Assembly: GCA_930367215.1 (NCBI GenBank)
Contig: OV884056.1
Span: 50,902,308 to 50,966,307, forward strand
DNA length: 64,000 bases
Direction of reading: 5' to 3'
Source: Pollenia angustigena
Taxonomy: Eukaryota; Arthropoda; Insecta; Diptera; Polleniidae
Part shown: in pieces, positions 22,111 through 33,619 of the stretch
Layout of the letters: every line of letters starts with the position of its first letter
Position numbering within the stretch: the stretch's first letter is position 1
The notes under the pieces: model-generated
Databases searched by the model: none
What the model was told of the DNA's origin: nothing
Seen by the model: only the letters and a program-made list of their open reading frames with translations
Program-made: the position numbers and the translations under genes

Positions 22111-22915
22111 TTAGCTGTCACGTAAGGAAATTACTCGCCAATTAACAGAAAAGGTTACAGGCATACCTTTTCTGTTTTTGTAAGAAAAGTTCCCGCTTTG
22201 AACTGTCAAATAAACTCACGAATAAAAATGGGACGAGAAAAAATTTTTTAAATGAAAAATACAAAGAAAAATAGTAATAATATTTTGTTCTTGGCACATT
22301 TTTCATTGTTCAATGATTTGCTTTTAACATTTTTATAAAATATAGGAATTTTTTCAAAGCTCGTTTGCAAACAAAAATCATTAAAGTCGGACATTACATA
22401 ATTTGGTGCGGCCGACGATTGTTTTTTCGCCGCCTTCGTTAAAAATTTTTCAATTTTGTTAAATTTTGGTCGCCGTCAGCGATATGTGTGACTGGCGTTC
22501 TCAACGCCTGCAATGTCACATCGGCTTCGAGTACAATGTTATGACATTTATAACGTCATTTATAGAGATACAGACACACTTTCTTCTCACTTTTCGAGAA
22601 ACGATGGAATATTTTGTTCTCACTAAAGTTACAGAACATGGGTACTTATTAAAATATCAAAATTTGGATTCAAATCCATAAACAGTTCAACAAAATAACC
22701 ACAATACTAATTCTATTTTTTTTTTTTTTTTTTTTTAATATAATTTTTGGTCTTATTTTTAATTTTATAAACTACACAAAATTAAAATTATTCGATTAAC
22801 CGAATAATATTAAATTGTGCGATTATTATTCGATAAAATTGTTACCTCGAAAAATTATTCACGCGGTTAATTGATTAATACAAAACATTAATTAATTAAA
22901 TACCCTACTAGCTAC

Positions 22916-23499
22916 CAAATGACTTGATTGAGAAGACTAGTAAAGCAATATAAAAAATATATGGCTACTCACCCTGTTAAATTCGTATAAATCGTTCAAA
23001 TGTCTTAATTGCTTTCGCAAGGCCCCTAAAAAAACAATACTGGAGCCCTAAAAATACGTTGAATTAAAAATATATTTATTATATTGTCTTAATAAATAAC
23101 AATACAATTTGTTATAACATTTTGTAGATAAACAAATCAAATAATTTGTTAAGCGCCTTTTATTATCTGCCAACTACATGACACACCTCTGCAATATTTA
23201 ATAAAAACATATTTTTATTCGCTATTGCTCGCCCGTTTGATAAATGTTTATGTAGGAGTTTTATGCACGTTGATTTTGTTAATGCACAAACATATCTTTT
23301 CACAATACATATACATACATATATATATATTTATGCAAATGTTCCATTATATTATGCAAATATCGTTAACTGAAATGAAAAAGAACGAAATGATAAACCA
23401 ATTAATAAAATTCATGCAATAACAAGTAAAAGTGTCAAAGATTCGGTATTCCACCGAGAGTTAAGTTATGGTCACACTTCCCACACGTAATCACTATTT
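22916..23499. other. Unassigned AT-rich sequence
   Basis: Contains ATACATACATATATAT low-complexity at about 23306-23330. No other supported feature. Confidence 0.4.
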
Positions 23500-23640
23500 T
23501 TAATTTTATTTTTTTTTTTTTAATTTCCTAAGCTTATCCTACGAAGCTCTTTGCTTGTCTACAGAAAAGAAACCAGAGTCTCTGGCGGGAATCGAACCCG
23601 TAAAAACATCCGAACAGAATGCTCTTATAGTTTAACTTAA
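23500..23640 (-). ncRNA. tRNA-derived SINE, copy 1
   Basis: On the minus strand, GGTTCGATTCC (23588-23598) is a perfect polymerase III B box within ACGGGTTCGATTCCCGCC, followed by CAGAGACTCTGG, about 60 bases of body, and an A-rich tail (plus-strand T run 23500-23522). The A-box side is decayed. It shares the block CCCGCCAGAGAC with the second copy. Confidence 0.6.
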
Positions 23641-23744
23641 AATGTTAGAAAGAAAATTAAAACTAAAGTATAGTTTCAGCAGATCTTCACGAAAGTGTTG
23701 TGATTTCTAGTCTTACGAAATTATTAAAGACCAAATCTTACACT

Positions 23745-24660
23745 GAAAGAATTTTCTTCGCAATACCAATGAATTTTGACATTAATCCCATGAAAAATTG
23801 CATTAAAAAGGAACCTATGCAGCGCTTCGTTGGATCAATGAAACCTGTTTCATTAAAAGGATTTAATTTAAAATTTTAAAAGGATTTAATGAAACATTAC
23901 ATTAGATCTATGAATATTATTCATTGGATGTATACTTTCAATAAAGTAAAAAAAATTTTTTTTATTATTTTTTTTAAATTATTTTTTTTTTTATTTTTTT
24001 TTATTTTTTTTTTCTGTCTCTGGCGGGATTCGATCGCACAACCTCGGTGCTGATAGACTAGCTCACTACCAGCTAGGTTACCGGGGCATTGTAGTTTTTG
24101 GATAAAAAAACTATGTTTTTTACTAAATTAAGAGCGTAAATATGAGATTAAATTGTCCATAATTACAATAACAACGTCGATTGAAAGTGGATTGAAAGTT
24201 TTTGTTTCATTACTATAATGACATTTTTATTGTCATAATGAAAATTTATGAAGGCAATTATTGAAATATGTTGCTTTCATAAAAAAATTTTTGATTTCAT
24301 AAATTTAATGGCATACATGTAACATTAGATGTATGAAATTATTAAATCCTTCATTTTTTAATTAACAATTAAACATTTTTTAAGGAAACTATAATTTTGT
24401 TTTAATTTATGAATATAGTTTGATGAATATGTTTGTATATTGTTTTTTTATGTTCCCAATTAAAATTTTTTGTTTAACTTGGACAATCTTAAGTTTTCAT
24501 ATATCCAATGAAAGTTTTTAACGTAATTACGAAATCTAATGAAGTAATGAAGCGATTTTAACGAAAATACTTCATTATAACTATGAAATTCCATTTAAAC
24601 AATGAAAATTTTCATTTACCCAAGGAAAATTTTTTTATGAAAATGATTCATTAAATATAA
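23745..24660. repeat. ATGAAA/TTCATT-rich repeat, interrupted by a SINE
   Basis: Dense variants of TTCATTAAAATGAAA and TTCATT..ATGTATGAAA occur on both sides of the SINE at 23948-24090. It resembles a MITE with subterminal repeats, starting near ACTGAAAGAATTTTCTTCGC, but I could not define a matching right end. Confidence 0.4.
23948..24090 (-). ncRNA. tRNA-derived SINE, copy 2
   Basis: The minus strand reads GCCCCGGTAACCTAGCTGGT, then AGTGAGCTAG (a D-arm-like A box region), and CGATCGAATCCCGCC (B box, 24027-24037) with CAGAGACAG, then a long A-rich tail (T-rich on the plus strand, 23950-24012). The head is tRNA-length, but its acceptor stem does not pair, so this is a SINE rather than a tRNA gene. 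Confidence 0.65.
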
Positions 24661-24792
24661 TACTACGATAAGCATTATTCGTTACTACTGGAGAGCGCGC
24701 CTTATATGGGCCCTACAGCAACACTTTTACTCCCTAAAAAAATTTGTGCAAAATTCAATAACAGTTGTTGCATTCCGCCAACAATTTATGTT

Positions 24793-25517
24793 AATTATAC
24801 CCTTCACCACAGGTGGAAAAGGGTATATATAAGTTTGTCATTCCGTCCGTCTGTCCGTCTTACGTTTGATATGTGTTTTCCGGAGACTCCAGACATGATA
24901 GCGGCTAGCTTGTTTCACACTTTTGTCACATATAGTCCACTATTTCGTGTTATTGAAATGCAGCAAGATCGGTCCACAAATGGCTGAGATATGACCAAAA
25001 AACCACGACTGCCTCTAATTTTTTCCAAAAATCCCTTGTTGTTGCATTTTTATTGATTTTTTCTGTATATCTGGAGAACGGTAAGTTCCAAAGTTTCCAA
25101 ATTAGGTGCAAACATTGAAATTATAAATACACACAAAATGTGGGCGGGGTTGAAGAAGTGGGCGTGGTACCCCCCATACAAAAAATTTCAAAAATTTTAT
25201 AATAACCTGAATTTTTTGACTGTAATATGACCTATGGGTACGCCTTATATATCAAAAGATCGCAAATTTTTAGTAGAAATATTTTCTGAAAAACTCGAGA
25301 AAATCGGTTCAGATACGAACAAGTTATGACCAAAATATTAATTTTTTTTTGAAAAATACCCATTTTCGGGAACCATAGATCTTGCCGATTCCAAGTTTTA
25401 TAACCCAACTAACTGGCAAATTTCTTCTTTAACACTTCGGTATATAAATCTGTCAAATCGGTTAAAAAATGGATGAATTATAATCAAAATGCTGAAATCC
25501 CAAAAATTACTCTTTTT
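24793..25517 (+). mobile_element. Dispersed repeat A, copy 2
   Basis: Opens with TATACCCTTCACCACAGGTG and contains the GTCCGTCTGTCCGTC tract, CAGACATGATAGCGGCTA and a GTGGGCGGGGTTGAAGAAGT patch. It is immediately followed by another 5' part of the same repeat. Confidence 0.7.
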
Positions 25518-25660
25518 ATACCCTTCACCTCAGGTGGAAAAGGGTATATATAAGTTTGTCATTTCGTTTGTAATTTCTGCAATATTGATCTTAGACCCTA
25601 TAAAGTATATATATTCTGGGTCCTTATGAGGAGAGAACTTGATTTAACCATGTGATGTTA
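25518..25660 (+). mobile_element. Dispersed repeat A, copy 3 (5' part only)
   Basis: TATACCCTTCACCTCAGGTG through GACCCTATAAAGTATATATA and GAGGAGAGAACTTGATTTAA, matching copy 1. It lies in tandem with copy 2 and loses similarity after about 25655. Confidence 0.7.
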
Positions 25661-25670
25661 CTTGCCGAGT

Positions 25671-27079
25671 ACAACAAAATTTGTACTAAATTGGTTTTTC
25701 CTTACCCCGACCTTAGCGCTGACGTCTACATGCCAAGAGATGCGTAAGTAACTTGCCGAGTGTGAAAGGGGTCTAAGTTTTTTCTAAAGTCGTTGCCTCG
25801 CGAAAAATTCTATATATTTTTGAAAAGTATAAAAAACAATAATAATAATAATAAAAAAGAACGTGTCCTTTTGTATCACTACTGACGATATATAGACTGT
25901 GGTAACATTCACACATATTTCAGTATATTATAACTTTTCGAATTGTTTCTATAAAAATGTATTGATTGTGGCTTTATTATTTTATAATACAACATCAAAA
26001 TTATTTATATATTTTTATTCAATTTTCAAAAAAAAAACCACATAATTCGTACCCTATCAAAAATATTTTATCTGTTTGTAGACTTCAAAATATGAATAAA
26101 TTTTATTTATTTATTTATAACTCTATTTGTTTTCTTTTATTAGTGCAACATATGTTTGTTGCATGTATTTAGATATATTTGGTGTTTGGTCTGTATTGGT
26201 GCTTGAAGGCTTTAAAGTCAGTGAGTTTACAATAAACATAGTAGTCAACAAATTGTAGTATAGATAATAAATTTTAGAAAAACTAAAACAAGCAGTAATA
26301 AATATTGATTTCAATGTCAAGAAAAAAACTTTATTCAAATGTTTTTTAAATTTTGAATTTTTTAAGATTTTTTGTTAAATGTATATGGAACACCCCATAT
26401 ATCTAGTATTTTTTTAGCGCCTAAAGAGAGTTAAAAACCAGTAGGATATAAAAATATTGATGAAGTTGTTTTAAGCTTGAGTTGAAAATAACAAATTTTA
26501 GAAGAACTTAAAATCTATTTAGTCATATGGAACACACCATTTCTTCATTTTTGATAAGTTACTAGTTTGCTATTATATTTTCAAATAATATTATTATTAA
26601 TGCAACTTTTTTTATGAATATAAAATAGATTTTTACAATTTGATGTTTTTAAATTACAGTTATTTTTTTTATTATTTGTATTAAAACAATTTGTTAAATA
26701 AAAAATTATTTTCATAAAAAAAAAAAATAGTTAAAGGGCTTGTCAACTTAACAAACGCAATTTTGTAATTTACATTTTTTGAATTTCTATTGTTATTTCC
26801 TGAATATTTTCTAATGGCTTAAAATTATAAATCTCAAAAATTTTCTTATATAAAAAGCGCCAAACAAACTTTGTATTATTTTCAGGGCTAATTAAATGCT
26901 TTTCCATTTGCACAATGAAAAATCAGTTGAAGTTCATTTTAGTTTAGTAATTTGTTGCGAAAAGGTGATTTTTAACGTTTCAATACTAAACTTGTCAAAT
27001 CCATCGTGTCTTAAGTACAGAAAGTATACTCCTATTAAAATTCAGATTCAGATAAAGGATTGTGAAACTGCACACAGAA
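25671..27079. other. Unassigned AT-rich sequence
   Basis: Only low-complexity open frames. An (AAT)n run at about 25838-25856. No terminal repeats found. Confidence 0.4.
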
Positions 27080-27560
27080 AGAAAAACACTCTAGATAAAT
27101 TAAGTTTTTTATACTTACTTTAAGTACGAGTCGTACTCAAAAATTCAAGTACAAATAATTAAATTTTTCGCTGGTAGTGCCACTCTGAGAGTAAAATCAG
27201 AAAGTACACGTTTTTATTTTATTTTCCTGTTTTAAAGCAAAAATGGAGAAAAAAAATTCACCTTCTAATTTCAATTTTGGTGTATTTCAAGTACGAATTC
27301 GGGATTGAATCAACTTTATAATACTTGAATCAAGCGCATTTTGAGATTGATTCAATCTTAGTTTTATTTAAATCAATCTCACTTTCGGATTACTTGAAGT
27401 ACGAACTCGGGATTGAATATGGATAAGTTAAGTATTTCGCGACTGAAAATCCGAACTTGAATCAATCTTTCGGTACCTGAATCAGAAAAATCCGTACTCA
27501 CCGTACTATTAATACCGCTTCGGATTGATTTGAGTACGGTTGGATTGATTTTTCTTTTGA
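27080..27560. repeat. Repeat with many GATTGATTCAATC and AAGTACGA motifs
   Basis: At least eight variants of TTGAATCAATCT or its inverse, and several of AAGTACGA(A/G)TCG, within 480 bases. The edges (CACAGAAAGAAAAAC on the left, TTTTTCTTTTGAGT on the right) could be weak inverted ends of a MITE. Confidence 0.45.
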
Positions 27561-27849
27561 GTATTAAAATTCAATTGTCTTTAAGACTAATTAAACTTTT
27601 TTACTACATTTCAATGGGCTTTCAAATGAAAAAAGATTGAATAAATTACATGCATTACAAAAAAAATTATTTTAGTTTCTAAATGTAGTAAAAATCATCA
27701 GCCACCTTGTATTTAAATATAGACCTCAAATTTATTAATTTTAAATCCAGCAATTAAAGAAGATCAATTTGCAATTCGGTAGCTTTGTTCCTTACTATTG
27801 TGAGCAAGTAGCTAGCACAACAACGGCTGGACAGATTTTCATTAAAACA

Positions 27850-28410
27850 ATGATATCTGCTTTCTCACACATAATTAAGCGGATATGTCAGCTAAACTTC
27901 ATGGCGTTTGACCTAAGAATCTAAATCGGAAAGACTAAAGTTCTTTGTCTGAGCACAAACAACTCTCTCAAGTTCAAAATAGACAATGAGGAACTTTAAG
28001 AAGTCCAATCCTTCACCAATTTAGAAAATAAAATAACCTTCACACTTGGAGCATTACAAAAAGTTTGGAGGTCCCCACAAATTCACCGGAACACAAAACT
28101 AGGTATATTCTCCTCCAATGTCTGATCTGTCCTTTCATACGAATGCGTATCGCGAAATATCACAGGTTAAGCACTCATAAACAGATCATTACGGAATATT
28201 GTCAAATAGCTTAGACGAACGTAATATTGAACGCAAAAAACGCCTATTCAAATAGTTATTTCAAAAGAAAATGGAATTCGAAAGGTCAAATTTAAAAAAA
28301 TTCAAATGGCAAAATTATCTATAAAATGGAAGTCCCAAGGAAGCAGAAAAAGAGGACGGCCAACTTACACTTGGAGAAGGCATATGAAATCTGCAGGAGA
28401 TTAAGTCCAA
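27850..28410 (+). pseudogene. Decayed non-LTR reverse transcriptase (endonuclease-RT type)
   Basis: The plus-strand translation, despite several stops, runs SAFSHIIKRICQLNFMAFDL, IGKTKVLCLSTNNSLKF, KIDNEEL, ALQKVWRSPQIHRNTKLGIF, SSNV and finally SQGSRKRGRPTYTWRR. This is the order seen after the catalytic box in insect endonuclease-reverse transcriptases: primer grip with KTKV, variable palm, thumb with K...FNSNV, and the conserved GSRKRGRP..TWRR tail. The YADD box itself is no longer recognisable. A related, better preserved tail is at 43513-43764. Not functional. Confidence 0.6.
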
Positions 28411-28804
28411 ATAATTTCTTGAAATATTTCGTTATGGGTCTTTGTTTTACCATGGAACCATAGGAATTATTATAAATATATATATATGAGCTCCAATTAC
28501 CCGATATTAAACAGAGTTCGGCTGTTTAAGGCATATTTCGCGACTGCAATTTCAAAGCAGAATTTTTGAAAATTGCAGCAACAAAAACTGCCTGTCTGGA
28601 CGATGACTTGTAATTTGGAATTTAGGACTTAAAGAAATGCATATCGCATTTGTTACTCTAAAGAAAGTCAACTCCAAATTCTTAAATTTTCACTTTTTGC
28701 AAGAAATCGATGTACAGTGGTCATATCTACGCACTGTAAAAATCATAGATCAATTTTTCTTGCATTTTGCCAAAATAAAGAAATACAACAGTTTTTTGTC
28801 TTTA
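28411..28804. other. Unassigned AT-rich sequence
   Basis: No supported feature. The last bases (28805-28811, TTGAAAA) are part of the left target duplication of the hAT element at 29897-31099. Confidence 0.4.
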
Positions 28805-28811
28805 TTGAAAA

Positions 28812-29895
28812 CTAGCTGACCCGGTCCGCGTTGCTGGCCCCAAGCAAACATTAGTGTTGTATTACCAGACGATTTAAGTTTAGCTTTAAACGAAATTTAC
28901 AGCCTTTAAAATTTTCCTTCCGTAAAAACCTAAATCGGTCAAGCCGTTCTCAAGTTATGCGCTTAATAGAAAAAGTGGGCGTAGAAGTAGGCGTGATACA
29001 TTTTTCTTTCGATGAAAACGTAAAATGGAATAATACGAACATTTAAAAGAAAAATTAGTCAAATCGAAGGAGCCGTTTTTTGATTTTAGGTAAATCGAAA
29101 AAAGTGGGCGGGGAAAAATTTTCTTTCCGTAAAAACCTAAGTTTGACCATGGCAATCATTTTAAAGAAAAAAATCGTTTGAATCGGTCAAGCCGTTCTCA
29201 ACTTATACGCTTAATAGAAAAAATGGGCGTAAAAGTAGGCGTGGTAAATTTTTCTTTCGATGAAAACTTAAAATGGAATAGTACAAACATTTGAAAGAAA
29301 AATTTGTTAAATCGATGGAGCCGTTTTCTGATTTTAGGTAATTCGAAAAAAGTGGGCGTAAAAGTGGGCTGGGCAACATTTTCTTTCCGTAAAACCTAAG
29401 TTAGCCCATGGCGATCATTTTAAAGAAAAAATCGTCCAAATCGGTCAAGCCGTTCTTCAGTTATGCGCTTAATAGAAAAAGTGGGCGTAAAAGTAGGCGT
29501 GGTAAATTTTTCTTTCGATGAAAACTTAAAGTTGATTAATACGAACATTTGAAAGAAAAATTAGTCAACTCGATGGAGCCGTTTTCTGATTTTAGGTAAA
29601 TCGAAAAAAGTGGGCGTAAAAGTGGGCGAGGAAAATTTTTTTCCGTAAAAACCTAAGGTGGACCGTGGCGATCATTTTAAAGAAAAAATCGTTCAAATCG
29701 GTCAAGCCGTTCTCAAGTTATGGTTTTTGCCACGCCCCTCCGCCCCCAGACCGAAAATCAAAAATCAGACTTCACAGTGTCACCCGCCTGAATATTCTGA
29801 AGATTCCCTGAAAATTTCATCAAAATCGGCCCAGCCGTTTTGGAGTCCATACGTTACATACATACACACACACATCCAATTTTATTGTATATAGA
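28812..29895 (-). mobile_element. Helitron-like non-autonomous element, copy 1
   Basis: Read on the minus strand it begins TCTATATACAATAAAATTGG and ends GGACCGGGTCAGCTAG, that is 5'-TC...CTAG-3', and it sits between A (28811) and T (29896) without a target duplication. These are the Helitron signatures. The boundary is proven by the split target duplication of the neighbouring hAT. The interior is three to four tandem units of about 255 bp (TCGGTCAAGCCGTTCT at about 28935, 29183, 29440 and 29698), each with GTGGGCG-type motifs. A CA-rich microsatellite lies near the TC end. No helicase is encoded in this copy. Confidence 0.75.
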
Positions 29896-29896
29896 T

Positions 29897-31099
29897 TAGA
29901 GTTTCTACGCGGGAAAGAATTCCCGGGAATCCCGGGACATTTTTTTTAAATTAATCCCGGGATATTTTTTCCGGGAATTTTCGGGAATTTCAAATTAAAT
30001 TTTTTTAAATTTTAATTTGTTAGCATCGTTAAAATCAAAAAACGAGCAATAAAAATATATTATTAACTAAAATTACTCGAACTATTGTTCCTACGCCAAT
30101 AAATCAACGGTCTTTTAAATTGCTGATGAAATGTCTAAAAAGCTTCTTGAAGTAGAAAATTATAATGTACACGATAAACCAGAACCATCTACAAATTTAA
30201 AAAAAATAAATGTCAAGAAAATACAAAAGCCAGAAAAAATCTTAAAAAAAGAATTTGTCGGCGAACGTTGTGCAACTCCGCCATTTTCGAAATTTTTGTA
30301 TGGGGACCACCCTAATGATTAAAGATGGAGACTAGGTATGTTCTGAAAAAATGCTCGGGTAGCAAAAATATATGAGGTCCGTCATTTTCGAAATTTTTGT
30401 ATGGGGACCACCCTAATGATTAAAGATGGAGACTAGGTATGTTCTGAAAAAATGCTCGGGTAGCAAAAATATATGAGGTCCGTCATATATTTGATTCCTG
30501 TAGGGCCACTTTGGGGCTAGTTAGGGCGGTGGCGGGTAATTTTATAAAAAACAATATTTAGTATGGGAGCCCCCTTAAGGAGCACAGATAGAGGGTTCGT
30601 ATGTTAATAAAAAATGTAGGGGGGAAATATTAGTGAGAGTCAGTCTTACATTTTACCCCTCTAGGAGCGAATCAGGGACAGTTGTGAAGCTTTTTTAGCT
30701 TTTGTATCGTTTTCCCCTAACTTTGACCTCGATGATGAGCCATTTACCCCCATCCCACCCCCCTAATTTTTTGGCTCATGCATTTTTTTTACAAACTTCA
30801 CAAAATTGGGGGTTCTAGCGTATCGAAATCAAAAAGGCGTGCACTAATCCATACCTAATGTACATATGAATGTAACAATTTATTTGGTTTTGTTTTGGTT
30901 TTCTGTGGAATTAATAAAGCACATTTGTTTGGACTGTTGTATATGTATGTGTATATTCATTTAAAAAAGTAAAAACTTTTGTCTCGGACTCATTTAATGA
31001 AATCATTGTTGTATTCAAAGAATCCCGGAATTCCCGGGAATAAGATTATTTTGTTTCGTTTCCCGGGAATAACAAAAATCTGGGAAATTAGAAACCCTA
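29897..31099. mobile_element. hAT-like element with CCCGGGAAT subterminal repeats, 1.2 kb
   Basis: Ends TAGAGTTTCTA and the inverse of TAGGGTTTCTA. The right target duplication TTGAAAAT is at 31100-31107. The left one is TTGAAAA at 28805-28811 plus T at 29896, split by the Helitron-like element. Both ends carry several ATTCCCGGGAA palindromes. A recent tandem duplication of 101 bp lies at 30282-30483. Sequence at 30131-30322 is open but lysine-rich and matches no family I know. Non-autonomous. Confidence 0.8.
30282..30483. repeat. Tandem duplication of 101 bp
   Basis: Two successive units starting CATTTTCGAAATTTTTGTAT at 30282 and 30383 appear identical by eye, pointing to a recent duplication. 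Confidence 0.95.
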
Positions 31100-31107
31100 T
31101 TGAAAAT

Positions 31108-31789
31108 GTATAAATTTTGAGTTAACCCCCTTTAGAGGAACCAGTGCGATATGTTTCTTTCGATTTTAAAGAAATTTCGGCGGGAATCTATTTTGCATTA
31201 AAGATGTATTTCTTATATCATCTTTTTGCTAAGAAATTGATTGCCGAATATGCATAAATATGAATTTTTATAAAATTTTTGTAAAATAAGCCAAAGATAA
31301 TTTTTCAAGCAAAAACTTGCTCTGACTATAAATTTTATGTTAGCGAAGTTTTAGTAAACAATAAAGAGTCATCATCGCTTTAATTTTTCCTAGTTGAAAG
31401 CCACTTATGGCCAATTTTCAGGATTGATATAAAAACACATTTATTTTTAAAATTGTTTTAAATACAAAATTCTCTTCTTCACTAAAAACTTAAGTGATAC
31501 TTAAGTCACCGATTTGGTACACTTAATTTCAACTTAAGTTTGTATTGTAATATTTTAGCAAGGTGGCCTCAATATCACAACAACACAACAACAACAGGCA
31601 AAGCATAAACGGTCAGCTGTTTTTTCAGACCACTTTGTAAATAAATACACTTTTTAAAATTTTTTATTTTTTATTTAGTAGTGCTACCATACTTTTATCT
31701 TAATTAAATAAGACTTTTCAAATAAAACTCAAATAACCAATCTGTTTTAAATACGATTTAAGTTTGTTATGAAAATTAACTTAATATTG
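31108..31789. other. Unassigned AT-rich sequence
   Basis: Several ACTTAAGT motifs at 31490-31545 but no defined element. Confidence 0.4.
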
Positions 31790-31797
31790 ATTTAAAT

Positions 31798-32345
31798 CAG
31801 TGTTCGAAAATAAACACTAAATATCGTTCTTTAATGTTCGGTTCGGTAGATTTGTGGAAAACACAAACGCTAATAGTGTTTGTGTAGAAATTCATTAAAA
31901 AAAATAACGTTTCCCTGTTTGTCATCTTTCGAACACAAAAATAATGCTGTTTTCATCATACTCAACAAATGATGAGAACATTAAATTCCGTTCGGTTTTT
32001 TTTTTTGAAAATCCACTAACTTCAATGTGTTCGGTTCGGCTCGTTAATGTTCGTCGCTTTTTGCTGATAAAAAAAAACCAAACATTTTTTACAAAAACAA
32101 AATACACACACGAAAAAAACATTATAGAACATTAAAATATAATGTTTTTCTACAGTATCACTACAATTGTTCTGTTTTTTAACGAAGAACCGAATATTAT
32201 AAAATGTTCGGTTCTTTCTTGAAAATAGTTACGAACGGTATTAAGGTTTGTGTATGTTTACACAAACATTAAAAAAAAAAATATATATCGTTCTTCGGTG
32301 TGTGAGCCGAACGCTAAATAATGTACTGTTTATTTTCGAACGCTG
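31798..32345. mobile_element. hAT-like MITE, CAG(T/C)GTTCGAAAATAAACA ends, 8-bp target duplication
   Basis: Inverted ends CAGTGTTCGAAAATAAACAC and CAGCGTTCGAAAATAAACAG, flanked by ATTTAAAT at 31790-31797 and 32346-32353. Subterminal GTTCGGTTCGG and AACATTA motifs recur at both ends. Open frames across it on both strands reflect this repetition. 548 bp, no transposase. Confidence 0.9.
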
Positions 32346-32353
32346 ATTTAAAT

Positions 32354-33545
32354 ACTATGCTGGAAATTGGGCATTAGAAGCAGTTTTTAAAATAAAATTA
32401 GGTTGGCAATACTGTTGACATAATGCCTGTCAAGCAACAAAGCTTCTGTACAGAGTAAGAAGTGTGACTTTTCAATTGCAACTTAAATCTAAAACTTTCT
32501 TACCTCGTCCACCATAAATTTTACAACTTACGATCGTTACATAATAGGCTAAAAAAGAAAACATGGCAATAATAAATTACATTGCTAGACAATAGATAAA
32601 AACAAAACTAACTTAACTTTCAATATTTTCCTCCTTAACACCGTTCAAACGTCATGAGTATCACCGATAAAGAACAAGAAAATGGAAGAAAAGAAAAATG
32701 AAACTGAAAACAAAAGAACTTTAAAGTTGTCTGCCTCCTCCATAGCAACAAACAGAGGACAATAACGAAAGTATCAAATTTCCCTTCTAAAATTAATGAA
32801 AGATCTAACCTAAAAAAGTGTCTTTGGCCTCATGCTTACAAATAAAAAGAGAAGATGAGAAGAGAAAAGAAAATGGAGATAAATTTAATATGTATTAAAA
32901 TGAACGTTGGTGACAAAAAATCAGAGTTTCAAAAAAAAAAAAAAAACTAAAAAATGTCCTACAATTAAGATTTTTTAATGTAATTCTTCTTTGTATTATT
33001 TATGTTTTAAAAATAAGACCAATTAAAAACTAAAAAAAAAATTAATCTTTAGTCAAAGAAAGAAAATGTCGTTGACATTTCGCTGTTTTTTTTTTTTTTT
33101 TTTTTTTTTTGTTTTTGTTCTAAAACTTTATTTTATGTCTTTGCATATCGAATGTCCATGTGAACCTTGTTCACATGTGAATTACTTTTTAATCATTTCG
33201 AGAAAAAAAATCACCTCTTGCTTTATAGAAATCTTTTCTGCCATGTTTTTTTTAGTTTTTTTTTTAAGTTGATGTTGTAGTTTTTTCAAAACACTGCCTT
33301 CATGATTGACACTTATTACTAAGTAATCAAGACTTCATACAATGTATAAGATAAGGAAAAATGTATGGAATATGTTGTTCGGAAAAATGGTTTTTGTGTT
33401 ATAGAAGAGACTTGATTTGAAATTAAATAGTGAGTTTGCTCTAATAACAGAGTTGTGAAATATGATTAAGGATAGTAAGAGAATGCATTAATTTATAGAA
33501 TATTACGTCTTATTTTCAAAAATATATGTCACAGCACAAATGTAT
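32354..33545. other. Unassigned AT-rich sequence
   Basis: Contains a T run at 33087-33111 and A-rich stretches. No supported gene. Confidence 0.4.
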
Positions 33546-33619
33546 GTATACTGTATTGCATTGTACGTGGCGGCCATGAGGACCACGACCCAGAGGATAT
33601 TTTATGCAGCCCAAGTGTC

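Larger units (their letters stand above)
20883..22907 (+). mobile_element. hAT element, 2.0 kb, with 8-bp target duplication
   Basis: Flanked by perfect direct repeats CTAGCTAC (20875-20882 and 22908-22915). Ends are TAGGGTTTTCAAACGATT and the inverse of TAGGGTATTTAATT. Both ends are filled with CGATTAATCG and CGAATAAT motifs, which look like subterminal binding repeats. It encodes only the C-terminal dimerisation segment (21261-21533) and contains a nested PIF-like MITE (21842-22110), so it is a deleted, non-autonomous copy. A patch at about 22380-22680 is less AT-rich and reads no known protein. Confidence 0.9.

Noticed and set aside
23580..24090. Functional tRNA genes
   Set aside because: Good B boxes, but acceptor and anticodon stems do not pair and both have A-rich tails; SINE is the better reading.
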